From NCBI GenBank assembly GCA_027563935.2, contig CM050453.2:89564665-89628664 (forward strand): DNA of 64,000 nucleotides. The letters are read 5' to 3'. The first letter of the stretch is position 1. Every line of letters starts with the position of its first letter. The translations under genes and the position numbers were made by a program. Under the pieces are notes generated by a model. That model had not been told where the DNA came from and searched no databases. It saw nothing but the letters and a program-made list of their open reading frames with translations. This document shows positions 22,479 through 33,132 of this stretch, piece by piece. This DNA is from Costus lasius. Taxonomy: Eukaryota > Streptophyta > Magnoliopsida > Zingiberales > Costaceae.

Positions 22479-23741
22479 ATGCCGCCAAGACGAAAGAACA
22501 CGGGCAAACAACTGGCTAGAGCCATGACCCCTCGACCTGAAGCACCTCAGCAACAACCCGCACCGCCAGAGATACAAATGCAAGATAACCACCAGGCGGC
22601 CAGGTATCAGGTTCTGTCTAATCGGAGAATCATCAATACTCAATACATTGATCCTCCATCACTAGCCGCATTAGGGATTTTCGATGATCTACTCTGGATG
22701 TTTAGACAATTTGGTTGGGGGTTATTTCTTCAGTATGCACAACCTACCTACATCCCCATCACGCTCGAATTTCTTAGCTCAATTGAAGTTAAGGTTTCGG
22801 TGCTAGAAGCTGATCCAGGCTTGATCACCTTCAGGCTTTCTAATAACGAGTATCGCCTCACTGTCGCTGATATGAATGATATTTTTGGATTTCCAGCTTA
22901 CGTATCCAGGATTGGTCCACTAAATTTCAACGAAGACATCTTTTGGCAGTGCATCTCTTCCATGTATGCCTACTCGCCAAGAAATGCCAGGGCTTCCACC
23001 ATTTCGAACCCATGTATTCGCTATGCCCATCACCTGCTTGCACACTCGATCTTTGCACGAGATGGAGACGGGATAGTGCGCCAGCCCGAATTACACTGCT
23101 TATGGGGACTTCTGCAGCAATTCCAAATCAACGCCAGCTACCACTTAGCTCAGCAGTTCCTCCGTGTCGCCCACGCGCAGAAAGGGAATATTTGTATTGG
23201 TGGTATGATCACTACTATCGCTCTATCCCAGGGCCACAATCCCTACGGACAGCCGGAGGCAGTGGGCAGTAGACGACTGGACCTTGAACACTTGCTTTCT
23301 ATGAAAATGATCATCAGGCGAGGGGACATTTACCATCTTACTTTCGCGGATACCACTACCACTATGGCTCTACCAAATACCGTGAGGACCGATGTCAGAG
23401 ATAGTGCCAACTGGCGCCTGCATCCCGACTTTGCTGTACCAGAAGACTAGGCTACACCACTCGACATGGATCCTAGCTCCTCTATCGGCGGCCAGCCTAG
23501 AACCGCCGCACGCCCTTCTACCGACAATATGCTTCACCTGCTTTGCCAGGACCAAATTCAACAAGGGAAGCAGCTAGCAACCCTGATGGACACGGTGAAG
23601 TGCATTGAGATCTTTCTTCATAGCAACATGGCACCACCACCACCGAGAGATGAAGACGAGGATGCTGATGACAACATTCCTGTCTCTGACTCATCCGAGG
23701 AGGTTGACGATGATGATGAAGACCCGGCTGAGTGCAATTAG
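22479..23741 (+). pseudogene. Athila ORF-1-like retrotransposon protein of gypsy B, one premature stop
   Basis: One frame of 420 codons broken only by TAG at 23448-23450. It begins with a basic N-terminus (PPRRKNTGKQ). A conserved globular region follows, with FLSSIEVKVSVL, LSNNEYRLTVADMNDIFGFP and GHNPYGQPEAVGSRR, then RGDIYHLT. A likely helical segment and a strongly acidic C-terminal tail of Asp, Glu and Ser end the protein. The part after the stop aligns with the uninterrupted tail of the copy in A, so the stop is a mutation and not a natural end. The role of these proteins in plant gypsy elements is not known. They sit where other elements carry env-like genes, but I see no signal peptide or membrane segment, so an envelope role is not supported. 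The family name is my inference from the motifs. Confidence 0.75.
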
Positions 23742-25091
23742 TAGGACTGCACTCTAGTAAGTCCTCCCTCACCCCTTTTGATATATATCTATACTATTTG
23801 CATCTTGGATGATGCAACTTTTGCTTTGGGTGAGGGGACTTACATATTTTGATGGGTCGTTTACTTTTTCATGATGTGATGATGTACACACTGTGATGAT
23901 AAACTTTGTGCTGTGGTGAACTGTCTTTTATGATGTGTTGTTACACCAAATTTGCCAACTTTTAACTCTTTCACTGCTGATCGTACACTAAACAGTATAA
24001 ACTTTGTTAACGTGCTTCATGACATGTGTCTTGCTTTTATAATGCTTCAATTTTACAAAGGCACCATCATAATGACTTTCTTCATGCCTTGCTGATAGAC
24101 TTAGACGCTTTGATAACATGCTATATCTATCCGATGTAATTTCATGATTTCGTTGATAAGTTTTGAACCTTGTTGATGATTACTTCTCAAACACGTAAAA
24201 ACCTAAGTCGTAGGTCTTAGCTGAAATTTCTTATTTTTATTGATTGATATTTTCCTCATTCATAATTGATTCTTGCTCAATTACCTGAATTATGATTGAT
24301 CTATACTCCCACACTACGTTAAGAGCATCATTCACGCTGAACAACTAGTCACTTGATTCCTTATACACTGGAAACTTGAGGACTGAACTTTGATAAGCTT
24401 TGAGTCTAGGAAGCATCTATATATCAATATGAGTACTATTTATTTGGAAGACTATAGACCAAACCACTTGACACACACTTATCACCCTTGATAACTCTCA
24501 GTATTAGTTTTGGTTCGAGCTCCTCTAACTTGGCACTGCACAAGAAATAGAAGGAAAAAGAGAGTCATAGAAAACAAAAGGGCAGTGGTACCGAAGTTAC
24601 AACTTGGCACCGCCCAACAGAAAGAGAAAAGAAGAAAAAGGGCAGTGGTACCGAAGTTTCGACTTGGCACTGCCATTAAAAGAGAAGAAAATGAAAGAAA
24701 AGAAAGGGTAGTGGTACCGAAGTTCTAACTTGGCACTGCCAACCAGAAAGAAAAGAAGGCAGTGGTACCGAAGCTACGGTTTGGCACTGCGGAAAAGAAG
24801 AAAAAGTGCGGTGGTACCGAAGTCATGAGTACGGCCTTTACTACCACTTTAGAGTTTACCCTTTTGGTGCTTTAATTAGTGTTTCACGTGGTAGGGAACT
24901 ATTTTTATCCAATATTAGCGTACAACTGTTGTCCATAGATTTGGCCTAGATACTCTACTTTTCATCTTAATATCCTTAAAGTCTACAGTGATTTGTGCAT
25001 CTTGTGACTAATTGTAATCATTTCGCATTTAGGTTATTTGGAGTATAACTTTAGTTGAACACCCCTCATAGAACTTCATTTCTTTCTTTTT
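23742..25091 (+). other. Gypsy B 3' spacer
   Basis: Untranslated DNA between the ORF and the polypurine tract, AT-rich, with the palindromic tandem array at 24527-24825. Element E has a comparable long spacer at 34462-36009. No gene seen. Confidence 0.6.
24527..24825 (+). repeat. Tandem array of imperfect palindromes in gypsy B spacer
   Basis: Five copies of GTGGTACCGAAG (near 24585, 24645, 24711, 24761 and 24811), each preceded or followed by CTTGGCACTGC and separated by purine-rich AAAGAAAAGAAG linkers. The unit is about 50-66 bp. GCAGTGGTACCGAAGTT and AACTTGGCACCGC are near inverse copies, so each unit can form a hairpin. The open frames across it are by-products of the repeat. Confidence 0.8.
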
Positions 25092-25131
25092 GCTTGAGGA
25101 CAAGCAAAGGTTTAAGTCGTAGGTATTCTAT
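25092..25131 (+). other. Polypurine region of gypsy B
   Basis: GCTTGAGGACAAGCAAAGG then TTTAAGTCGTAGGTATTC, followed by the LTR. The motif equals that before the 3' LTRs of A and E, but the G-run seen in A (TCTGGGGGAG) has decayed to TCGTAGG. Confidence 0.7.
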
Positions 25132-27201
25132 TGACACAGATTTTTATAGAGTTTTACATGTCAATTTACTTATGAAATCACGTTTGTTTCACGACTTTAT
25201 GCCTCATAACTGCCTTTATTTGGATACATCTATGGAATCTACACCTGTTTCGGTATTTTCACGTTTTCACATCGAAATGACTACAAAAAGGGTAGATTCT
25301 AGCACTTTTGTGGTGAAGAAGCTCATCCTAACTCAAGATGATCCTAACCAAAAGCTTTCAAATTCATTGAGACCTTTGTTGGAAATCACGACCGGGTCCC
25401 GATCCGGATCATACCCGTGATCGCCGTTATGCCTGAAGTTGAAACTGATAAATCACGACCGGGTCACGACCAAATTCTTGCCTGTGATCGCGGACCCGCC
25501 TCTTTCAAAATCACGATTTTCACCCAGATCTCTTTGGTCTAACTATAGGGTTAGCTCGGGGGCATTGAAGACCATTCTCCCCCGTTGACGAAGAAGGCCT
25601 GGAGCAGCTTTTGGCGATTGATTTGGTCACAAAATCATCATTTCGTGGAGATCTGAAGAACAGCAGGGCATGGAGGCTGGCGGCAGAGTTCTCTTTTGGC
25701 GGAAGGAAAGACAGCGGCGGCAGCAACTTTGGCAGGGTATGGGAAGGAGGAGAAAGCGCAGAAAGGACTAGAATAAAAGGGCTGAAGAGAAGAAAGAGAA
25801 AAGGGGCGGGTGGCTGGAATCATTGGGCAAAGGGATCCGCACGGGGGGTGAAAGCGGTGCTTGCAAGAAGAAGGAGGAGAGCCGCGCCTTTGCATCCATT
25901 GAAGATATTTTGTTGCGCAAGCCTCTCAGGGATAAAATTCGTAAGAAAGATCCTGCGTTTGCATTCAATTTGTTGTGTTTATTGTATAATCCCCATAGAG
26001 CAACGCATGATCTACCTCTCTTTCACAATTTCTGTACAAGATCTGTTGTTGAGTAAGATGTTTATGGCTGAGAACACTATCTATACTGTAACCATGAACA
26101 TAATAGGCTAAACACTAAATCAGGATGTGGGGTAGCCCTTGATGAATTACTAGTTGCAATGGTTTGACTCTATTAGCCTAAAGTTCTTGTTTGACCTTAT
26201 GAGCATGCATTGCCTGCGTAACCCCAAAGTGCATGCTTAACCTTTAGTTACTTGAGTAAGGTTTGTTAATCAGTATCTCTAGGAGTTTACTCGCTTGCGC
26301 ATCTGTACTTACTCATGGGACTAATGGGAAGCATTATCCGAAGGGATACGCTTGAGCCTTGAATCACTCTAGCAAGGTTTGTCAAATGGTATCTTTAGGA
26401 GGAAACTCGCTTGCGGAGCTGTACTTGCTCGTGAAACTATAGGAAAGCATTATTCAGAAGAATATGCTCAAACTTATGGTCGCTCTAGCAAGGTTTGTCA
26501 ATTAGCATCTCTAGGAGAAAACTCGCTTACGGATCCGTACTTGCTAGCGTAATTATAAGGGTGTTAGACGTGGCGGAAAGACTCCAGTCCGATCGCGTGT
26601 CCGATCCATTTGGTTGAGAGTTTATCCGTTCTGTTGATGTGCTATGCCTACACTACCCGAAAGGGAGTGTTTGAGCCTTTAATCACCTTAAGTGAGGTTT
26701 GTTAATCAGCATCTCTAGGAGATTTAACTCGCTTGTGGATCTATACTTACTTAAGGGGATTATAAGGAGCTTAGACGTAGCGGGGAGACTCTAGTCAAAC
26801 CGCGCATCATAACCCTACGGATTGGACCGATAATTTAGTCTGTGGGAGTAGACGAGATTATTGGAGGGAAGCTACCTACGTGACAAAGGAAGCTAAATCT
26901 CTTCAACTAGGCAGGACATTGGCAATAGAGTTTAACTATTCAACTGTAAGGAGTCAAAGTGGTGAACCCATATCCCGATGCATCTCCCCCATTATAATTC
27001 TCTCGTGCGATTTCCTCTGTCTACATTCCTGCGCTTTCAACTATTTCGTTATCTTAAACTTCACCAATTTCGACATCGTCTAGCTAGCAATTTCGAGATC
27101 TGTCGGTATTTGCCCATTAGTCCCTGTGGGATAGATATTTTATTACTTCGATAGACCCATGCACTTGCGGGAAACGCCTACTATATCTGTGGACGCTATC
27201 A
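25132..27201 (+). repeat. Gypsy B 3' LTR (about 2.07 kb)
   Basis: Inferred from TGACACAG after the polypurine region to GACGCTATCA, giving TG...CA ends. The last 80 bp resemble the ends of the A and E LTRs: TTATTACTTCGATA, then CACTTGCGG, then an end in TATCA. GATCACGACCGGGTC-type inverted words occur at 25385-25510. Open frames at 25611-26111 are in the LTR body and show no known domain. The left edge is uncertain by a few bases because the partner LTR is outside the window. Confidence 0.7.
26240..26770 (+). repeat. Degenerate tandem repeat inside gypsy B LTR
   Basis: Four copies of a unit with AGGTTTGT, GCATCTCTAGGAG, ACTCGCTTGCGGATCTGTACTT and a purine-rich tail. The TCTAGGAG word is near 26274, 26388, 26505 and 26710. 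Spacing is about 115 bp and then about 205 bp. Confidence 0.75.
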
Positions 27202-27712
27202 CGTGGAGAGGTTTCCTGCTCTTTGGTGTGTTTTCAGGCTCATAAGCGCGTGAGCTGAGCCCCGTCTACCCATTGTCCCCCTACGGAATGTGCTACGCTT
27301 AAAATTGCTAAGAGGTTAGTGAACGAATTTCATAAATTTGGGTGTCGTCTGTTTTCTCTTGCATTAGTGTTGCCCCGAAACAAATTCGCTGCTGATTTCT
27401 TCATGTTTCCCACTGCACTTCCCTCGTCTCAAGACCCTCTCACATTTTCCGTGCATAGTGTAAACACCGTAGAGTATGGGACTAAGGACCAACTCTCCTA
27501 TCGTAGCTACATCAACAGCCCTATAATTTTTCGTTATAGCCCTATGTCAAAAATAGGAAAACTTGCGAAAAAAATAAAGTCAGAAAAAAAAATCAAAAAG
27601 GGCTTAAATTAGTAATACTAACAATTATTTTGATATTAACAAGACTTTGGTCCCCGGTAACAGAATTGATTTTCATGTCAGTTATTCAAATCATGTTAAA
27701 GAAAGAATTACC
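27202..27712. other. Unassigned sequence between gypsy B and the hAT element
   Basis: A 97-codon open frame at 27319-27612 shows no recognisable domain and has a low-complexity Lys end, so I do not call it a gene. TCCCCGGTAAC near 27651 resembles a degraded minus-strand copy of the tRNA-Asp primer site, and the sequence from there to about 29470 has ACTCTCGTAG and TTCTCAGTGTAGTTATC words as in Athila-type LTRs. It may therefore be an old minus-strand LTR. Confidence 0.3.
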
Positions 27713-27720
27713 ATAATAAA

Positions 27721-28493
27721 TAGGGATGGCAAAAAAGCCAACCCCCGACCCGACCTGACTCGAAGTTAACGGGGAAAGCCCGAGTTGATCGGGGGTCGGG
27801 TCGGGTTCAGGGAAAACCTGACTTATAGAAATCGGGTCGGGGTCGGGTATGGGGATTTAGGTACCCGCCCCGTCCCCGAACCCGAACCCGAACCCGCCCC
27901 GCTATATATAATTATTAAAATATATTTTTAAAATATAAACCTAATTACCTAACCCTAATTTCTATTCTCCCCTCTCTCTTCCTCCACTCCATCCCAGCCA
28001 CCACTATCTTCCCCCTATCTCCACCCTTTCTCCATTTCTCTTTCTTCCCTCTTCCTCTCTCTTCTACCCCCTTCCACTCTCCTCTTCGTCCCTTCCCAGC
28101 CAGCCTCACTTCCCAGCCTCACTCCCTCTTTAATCTTCTCTTCTCCCAACTCTCCTCACTCCCTCTTTAATCTTCTCCTCTCCCAACTCTCCTCTATGTT
28201 TCCTGTGTTCCTCCATCCTCCTCCTTGTTTCTTCCTCATCACCTCATTCTCTGCCAATCACATATCTGTGTCCCTCGAGCAACTCAGAAATGGGCGATTC
28301 AGCGGAGATGGAAGATCTCAGATGATGGGCGTCGCCGGTGAGGATCTGCTCTGCTACCGGGGTCGAGTTTCCCCGTGGGTACCCGATCCCCGGCGGGGTC
28401 GAGCATGGTATTAATTTTTTCAAACCCGGGCGGGTCGGGGTTAGGGTCGGGTTTGGCACTACCCGCCCCTGCCCCGCCCTGATGCCATCCCTA
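27721..28493. mobile_element. Small non-autonomous hAT-type DNA transposon (773 bp)
   Basis: Ends are TAGGGATGGCA at 27721 and its exact inverse TGCCATCCCTA ending at 28493. Flanks are ATAATAAA (27713-27720) and ATGATAAA (28494-28501), an 8-bp target duplication with one mismatch, as hAT transposases make. The subterminal parts are dense in CGGGTCGGG and CCCGACCCG words that form long imperfect inverted repeats; the middle is pyrimidine-rich. No transposase is encoded, so it would need one in trans. The open frames at 28196-28586 read through the repeats and are not genes. Confidence 0.82.
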
Positions 28494-28501
28494 ATGATAA
28501 A

Positions 28502-29819
28502 GTTATCTCCTCTCGGATGCCCAATTTATACTAATTCAAACTTCACTCTTGTGACTTACTGTTTTAATGAATTAACTAAGGGGTAATTTTAGACCTTAAG
28601 AACCAAGGGTCACTTCATGGGTCAATTCCTAAGTCAATTTCTCAAGTAAAAATAAATACTCTCATAGTTTAATTTTACAGGTTTTACATAAAGCGTTCTA
28701 ACAATCTAACTCTCTTCTCAGTGTAGTTATCTTATCTGCGACAATGTAATCATTAAATTAAAATAACCACATGTAAATAAATATCAATAATTAGATTTCT
28801 ATAACTTAGCTACTCTCGTAGTCTAGGTTACTATGTTTATTAATGGGATCCGGGTTTATAAGTCACCTAACGGTTCATGTTATAAACCCTGAAAGAGATT
28901 ATCTAATCACAAAGGTAAAATTAATATTCATTGAATAACTAACAAATAAAGAGTTTATCTAATCATTGTAAAAATTAAATAGATTACTCTCGTTGTCCCA
29001 AAAGGAGTTTTACGCTATCATAGTCATGAGAACATAATAAACATTAATAAAAAAAATTCGAAAGTTAGGAAAGAGAAATAAAAAATTTACTATTGTCATA
29101 GGGGCGTGACTACCATAATGCAATTCGTCACAGCCCTTTGATTACAAATTGAATTCTAGGTCAGCTCCTCGCATGTCCATTGTAGCTGATCCTTTCTTTC
29201 ATAGATTTCTCCAATTGTGATATTCGTTCCTTCTGAAAATTTGCGTATGTGTTCTCCTCCTTGATGTGTACCTTCCTAAAAAATTTCATCTCTGGAGATG
29301 CCCTGTACACCTCTCGGCGATAGATCAAACCCTAGTGCTGCACATGTCGGTTCTCCTCGTGAGTGCATGATTCCCTAGATCGATCCTATTTTTTCACTTA
29401 TAATCATCCCTACGCTTTCAGATTTTTTGATTGAGCCCTTGATCCTTCTAATTTGGTGTCAAAAGAATTAAGTCTTGTGGGCAGCGGAAGACTCGGCCGT
29501 CGCACATGTTTTCCCACAAAAATCAGAATCACACCCTTGTGACGTCCGCAGTTCATTTCGTCATGGCATGTGACGGTAAGTTTTACCAAAATTGCCTCTT
29601 AAGCTCCAAATTTCTTCCTGATTCTGTCTTTTGTCCAATTATTCTCAGAAATCCATGGAAATAAACATATTTTACCTAAAAAATTAAAAACCAGGAGAAG
29701 GTATAGATTCCGAAGCAATTGACAAAGTTTAATTCAAAAACAAAGAAAAGTATGATAAAGATAACTCAAAAAAGATAAATTAAGTATATAAAATCGCTAT
29801 GACTTTTTGAGTCATCATT
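28502..29819. other. AT-rich decayed repeat sequence, no gene
   Basis: No open frame of note. Words such as ACTCTCGTAGTC and AGGAGTTTTACG occur as in Athila-like LTRs, which would fit the old minus-strand LTR suggested for 27650 onward. This is weak. Confidence 0.3.
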
Positions 29820-31217
29820 AACCTATCTCCTATTATGCCATTACATGGTGATATTTCTAATAAAGTATTGTATGCTAAAGATGTTTCTTATAATTCACCT
29901 TTGTCTTTTTGGTTGCGAGGCTTTTTTACAAGTCCCAAAGGATAAAAAGTCAAAATTAGATGGCAAGACTTAAAGTGCATCTTTGTTGGCTGTGAATATG
30001 AGTTTAATTACATATTTTATGATTTTATAGAAAAGAAGTATATATGTTGTGTTTTATGAATATCAGGATATTGGGAAGTCAAAGAATACTTCCAAGAGTT
30101 ATGATATAAGTGTTGATCATGTTTTATATTGAATAACATTATACAAGATAGTCCTTAGCATCAAGGTATAGAACAAGACATATTTAATTATGATGTTTCT
30201 ACTAATCAATTTTTTTATTAGAACTTGCTGGAATCTTGTGATATGCCTCGAACCTCGAAGGTCTTCTAGGGAGAAATGATCTTTTACTTGATACTCTTTG
30301 GATGAGTATTTACTTCTTACTAATGGGGGAGGACCTGAGTCTTATGAAGAGGCTATTGAATCTGACCAAAAGCAACAACGGATTTAAGACATGAAAGATA
30401 AGATAAAATCTCTACATTACAACAATACATTTGAATTGGTAGAACTACTGAAAGGTAAGAAGAGAGTTTTGAAGAATATGTGGATTTATAGGTTGAAGCA
30501 AAATGATAATATCCATGTCCACAATACAAAGTCAGATTAATTGTTAAAGGTTTCCATCAGAATATGGATTTTGAAGAGATATTTTCTATAGTTGTGAAAA
30601 TGTTATCTATCAGAACTATGTTAGACTTGGCCTCTATGCTTGATTTAAAGATTGAGCAAATGAATGTGAAAAATATATTTCTTCATGGTGATTTGGATGA
30701 AGAAATTAATATAGATTAGCTATATGATTTTGCAGTAAAAGAAAAAGAAGATCATGTGTGCAAATTGAAGAAGAGTTTGTATGGTTTGTAATAAGCTCTC
30801 ATGCAATGGTATAAGAAGTTTGAATATGTTATGATTGAAAAAGACTACAAGAAAACTTTTTTAGATCATTGTGTTTTTATACATCAATTCTTCAATGATG
30901 ATTTTATAATATTGTTACTTTATATTGATGATGCACTTATTGTTAGCTAGAATATTTCACGAATTGATAGACTAAAGCAAGAGCTAAGCAAATATTTTGT
31001 AATGAAGAATTTGGGTCTTATAAGCCAAATTCTTGGTATGTAAATTATGAGAAAAAGAAAGGCAAGAAAGTTATCACTATCACAAGAGAAGTATATTGAG
31101 AAGATACTTCAAGATTCAACATACATCAAGCTAAAATTATTGGTACTCATCTTACTTGTAAACTTTAAGCTTAGTTATAAACAAAGTCTCTCTACTGAGA
31201 AAGAGAAGGAAGATATG
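29820..31217 (+). pseudogene. Copia F pol remnant, part 1: integrase end and reverse transcriptase
   Basis: Reading across several frames on + gives ordered Ty1/copia motifs. An integrase tail comes first, with FGCEAF and SKLDGKT (about 29895-29965). The RT start follows (a SYEEAIESD block near 30335, and GKKRVLKN). Then come MNVKNIFLHGDL (near 30660), KLKKSLYGL and the catalytic YIDD at 30921-30932. After that KYFVMKNLG and LSQEKYIEKIL are readable. There are many stops and a few frame changes. Element E interrupts the sequence at 31217 and the RNase H part resumes at 37531. Gag, protease and most of integrase are not found to the left, so the 5' half was lost. Confidence 0.85.
31213..31217. 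other. Left target-site duplication of element E (ATATG)
   Basis: ATATG directly before the LTR start TGATGCG; repeated at 37526-37530 directly after the second LTR. Confidence 0.92.
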
Positions 31218-32698
31218 TGATGCGTTGCATTTACATCGTGTTTTTGCCTATAATTTACATGATATTTTAGGCTTAATTGAATGATTTTATGCAATTTCTA
31301 ATGTTTTTACTTCACTTGGCATAGAATCTTCACTTTTCTTGGTTTTTATGAAAATGTAGGTAAAATGGCCCAAAAATGATGGATTTTACGAGTTTTGAAG
31401 CTTAGCATGATTCCCGAGGAGATCATAAGCCTACACGTCAAATTTGGGGTGAAAATGGTGAAGAACGAGACAATTACGGCCTTGGCCGTAATTATGGATT
31501 GGCCGTAATTTTGACGATAAGCGAAGGGCGTAAAACGGCTAAGTTAAAAAGCTCACAGAAACTTTCACGGGTGAGGCCGTGAATCCATCATGGTCCATGA
31601 ATATTACTGTGCGCAGGAGTTTTATTCACAGAAGAATTACGGCCGTGGATGTAAACTCATCACGAACCGTGAAAACGTCCGCCCTTTCAGTTTTTCACTC
31701 GGTTTGACTCCAAATTAAACCAGAATTGAACCAAACTCTCCAGAAACCTTCCTAGATGGGTTCTATATTGATTAGACTATAAAAGGAAAGGTTTTGGAAG
31801 GGTTTTGGGGGCTTCTAGGCACGAAAACGAAGGGCTGTAGCGGCGGCGGCGAAAATCGATTCTAGGGCAAAATTCCGGCGAGAGATCATGGAAAGGAGAG
31901 GATTTGACGCTTTATCTTCATCACCAGATCAAGGGGAAGAGTTCTAATTACTTTCCTAGTGTCTCTTTGCATTATTTTTGAGAGATTACATGTTGAATTC
32001 ATTGATGAACATGTTGTTTGCTTTGAACATGAACATGTAAACCCTATTTTCGGGATTTGGGGATTAGCCCGTTGACGATTTATGGATTGAATATATTGTT
32101 TTAAATCTTTTACATGAATTTTATAGATTTGATTTGATTAGAATTGTACGTATCTCGCTTTAATACTTTGGCAAAGTTTTATTGCGTCTTAGACGTTGCG
32201 AGAAGGACCGAGAGGTGAATCGCAACGTCGGAACTATTCTTTTCAAACCTACGAATCCGATCACGAGAGTAGTTCGGATTTGTTTGAAGGATTCACATGG
32301 TTTTTCATAGAACTTAATGGATCTATTTATGTTAATTGTCACGAGAGTAGGGAATTAATATAAATAGATACCGGATTATGCTTCGAGAGGAGGTAATCTG
32401 TACCTTAGAAAAAATCCATTTCAAAACTATAATAATCTGTTTAAAGATTTATTTTTATTAAATTCATAATCGTCAACGTGGTGAAACCCTAGATCCTGAA
32501 TTTATCTGAATTGATTTTTAGCCAAAACCCTAAAACCACCTTTTTGTTTTCTTGCATTAGAAGTTTTCAAAACAAAAACTACAATGTGAATCGTGTAGAT
32601 ATAGATCGATCGTGTAATCGGTACTTGACCGCTAGATCCTCGTGGGATTGATAACTTTTATTACTTTGATAAATCCGTGCACTTGCGAATACCTATCA
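31218..32698 (+). repeat. Element E 5' LTR
   Basis: 1481 bp, pairs with 36045-37525. It starts TGATGCGTTGC and ends ACCTATCA. A cluster of inverted GC-rich words (ACGGCC/GGCCGT, TCACGG/CCGTGA) lies at about 31474-31680, before a TATA box. Confidence 0.95.
31778..31784 (+). promoter_or_regulatory. Candidate TATA box of element E 5' LTR
   Basis: TATAAAA followed by GGAAAGG, about 560 bp into the LTR and conserved at 36606-36612 in the other LTR. Likely the core of the element's promoter. Confidence 0.65.
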
Positions 32699-32704
32699 AG
32701 TTTT

Positions 32705-32722
32705 TGGCGCCGTTGCCGGGGA
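32705..32722 (+). other. Primer-binding site of element E (tRNA-Asp type)
   Basis: TGGCGCCGTTGCCGGGGA, six bases after the 5' LTR end. It is the standard tRNA-Asp-type site of Athila relatives. Confidence 0.92.
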
Positions 32723-33132
32723 TTAGGCCAGTCAATATTGATTTAATCGTGAAATTTATAGACTAGACATTTTTATTATTTTTTTATTTTTGTTTTTATT
32801 TTTGTTGTTCTTTTTATTTTTTATTTTATTTGTTTTTGTTTTCGTTATTCTTGTTTTATTTATTTTGCACATTTTTTATAGGTAGTTTATTTTATTTTTC
32901 TCTTTTTGGATTAACACATTGTATGAACAGGATAACTCAAAAAATCACTTGTCTACATATTTTGCATTTCCTGTTCTACATTATATGTATTTTTGAATTT
33001 TATTGCATAAACTGAAAATTGATGTTTAATCAATGTCAATGGTCAGGTCAGACATATGTGCCACCGACGATGCAGACAAGAGGATATGGTACGGATGTAT
33101 CATAATCTTTTTTAGAAAAGGTAAATTATTTT
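32723..33132 (+). other. Element E leader
   Basis: Untranslated leader, very T-rich (TTTTATTTTT runs at 32770-32900). The 61-codon open frame at 32830-33015 is low-complexity and not called. Confidence 0.6.

Larger units (their letters stand above)
22032..27201 (+). mobile_element. Gypsy element B, Athila-like, 3' part (outermost of the nest)
   Basis: A plus-strand relative of A, represented here by its last ORF (22479-23741), a spacer with a palindromic tandem array, a polypurine region at 25092 and a 3' LTR ending about 27201. Copia C is inserted in the leader before the ORF, so gag-pol and the 5' LTR of B would be expected beyond the left edge of the window. Whether they are intact cannot be seen. 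Evidence for relation to A and E: the ORF homology, the GCTTGAGGACAAGCAAA motif, and an LTR end containing TTATTACTTCGATA and CACTTGCGG. Confidence 0.8.

Noticed and set aside
22479..23741. Idea that the third ORF of gypsy B is an envelope protein
   Set aside because: Position alone suggests it; there is no signal peptide, cleavage site or membrane helix, and the tail is acidic and soluble.
24527..24825. Possible CRISPR-like array because of regular spacing
   Set aside because: The units are near-continuous imperfect palindromes with purine linkers, in a plant retrotransposon; no unique spacers.
25611..26111. 166-codon open frame on +
   Set aside because: It lies in gypsy B's LTR, has a Gly/Arg/Lys-rich compositional bias and no recognisable domain; opposite-strand frames of similar length exist.
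28196..28586. Open frames on both strands in GC-rich DNA
   Set aside because: They read the inverted CGGGTCGGG repeats of the hAT-type element.
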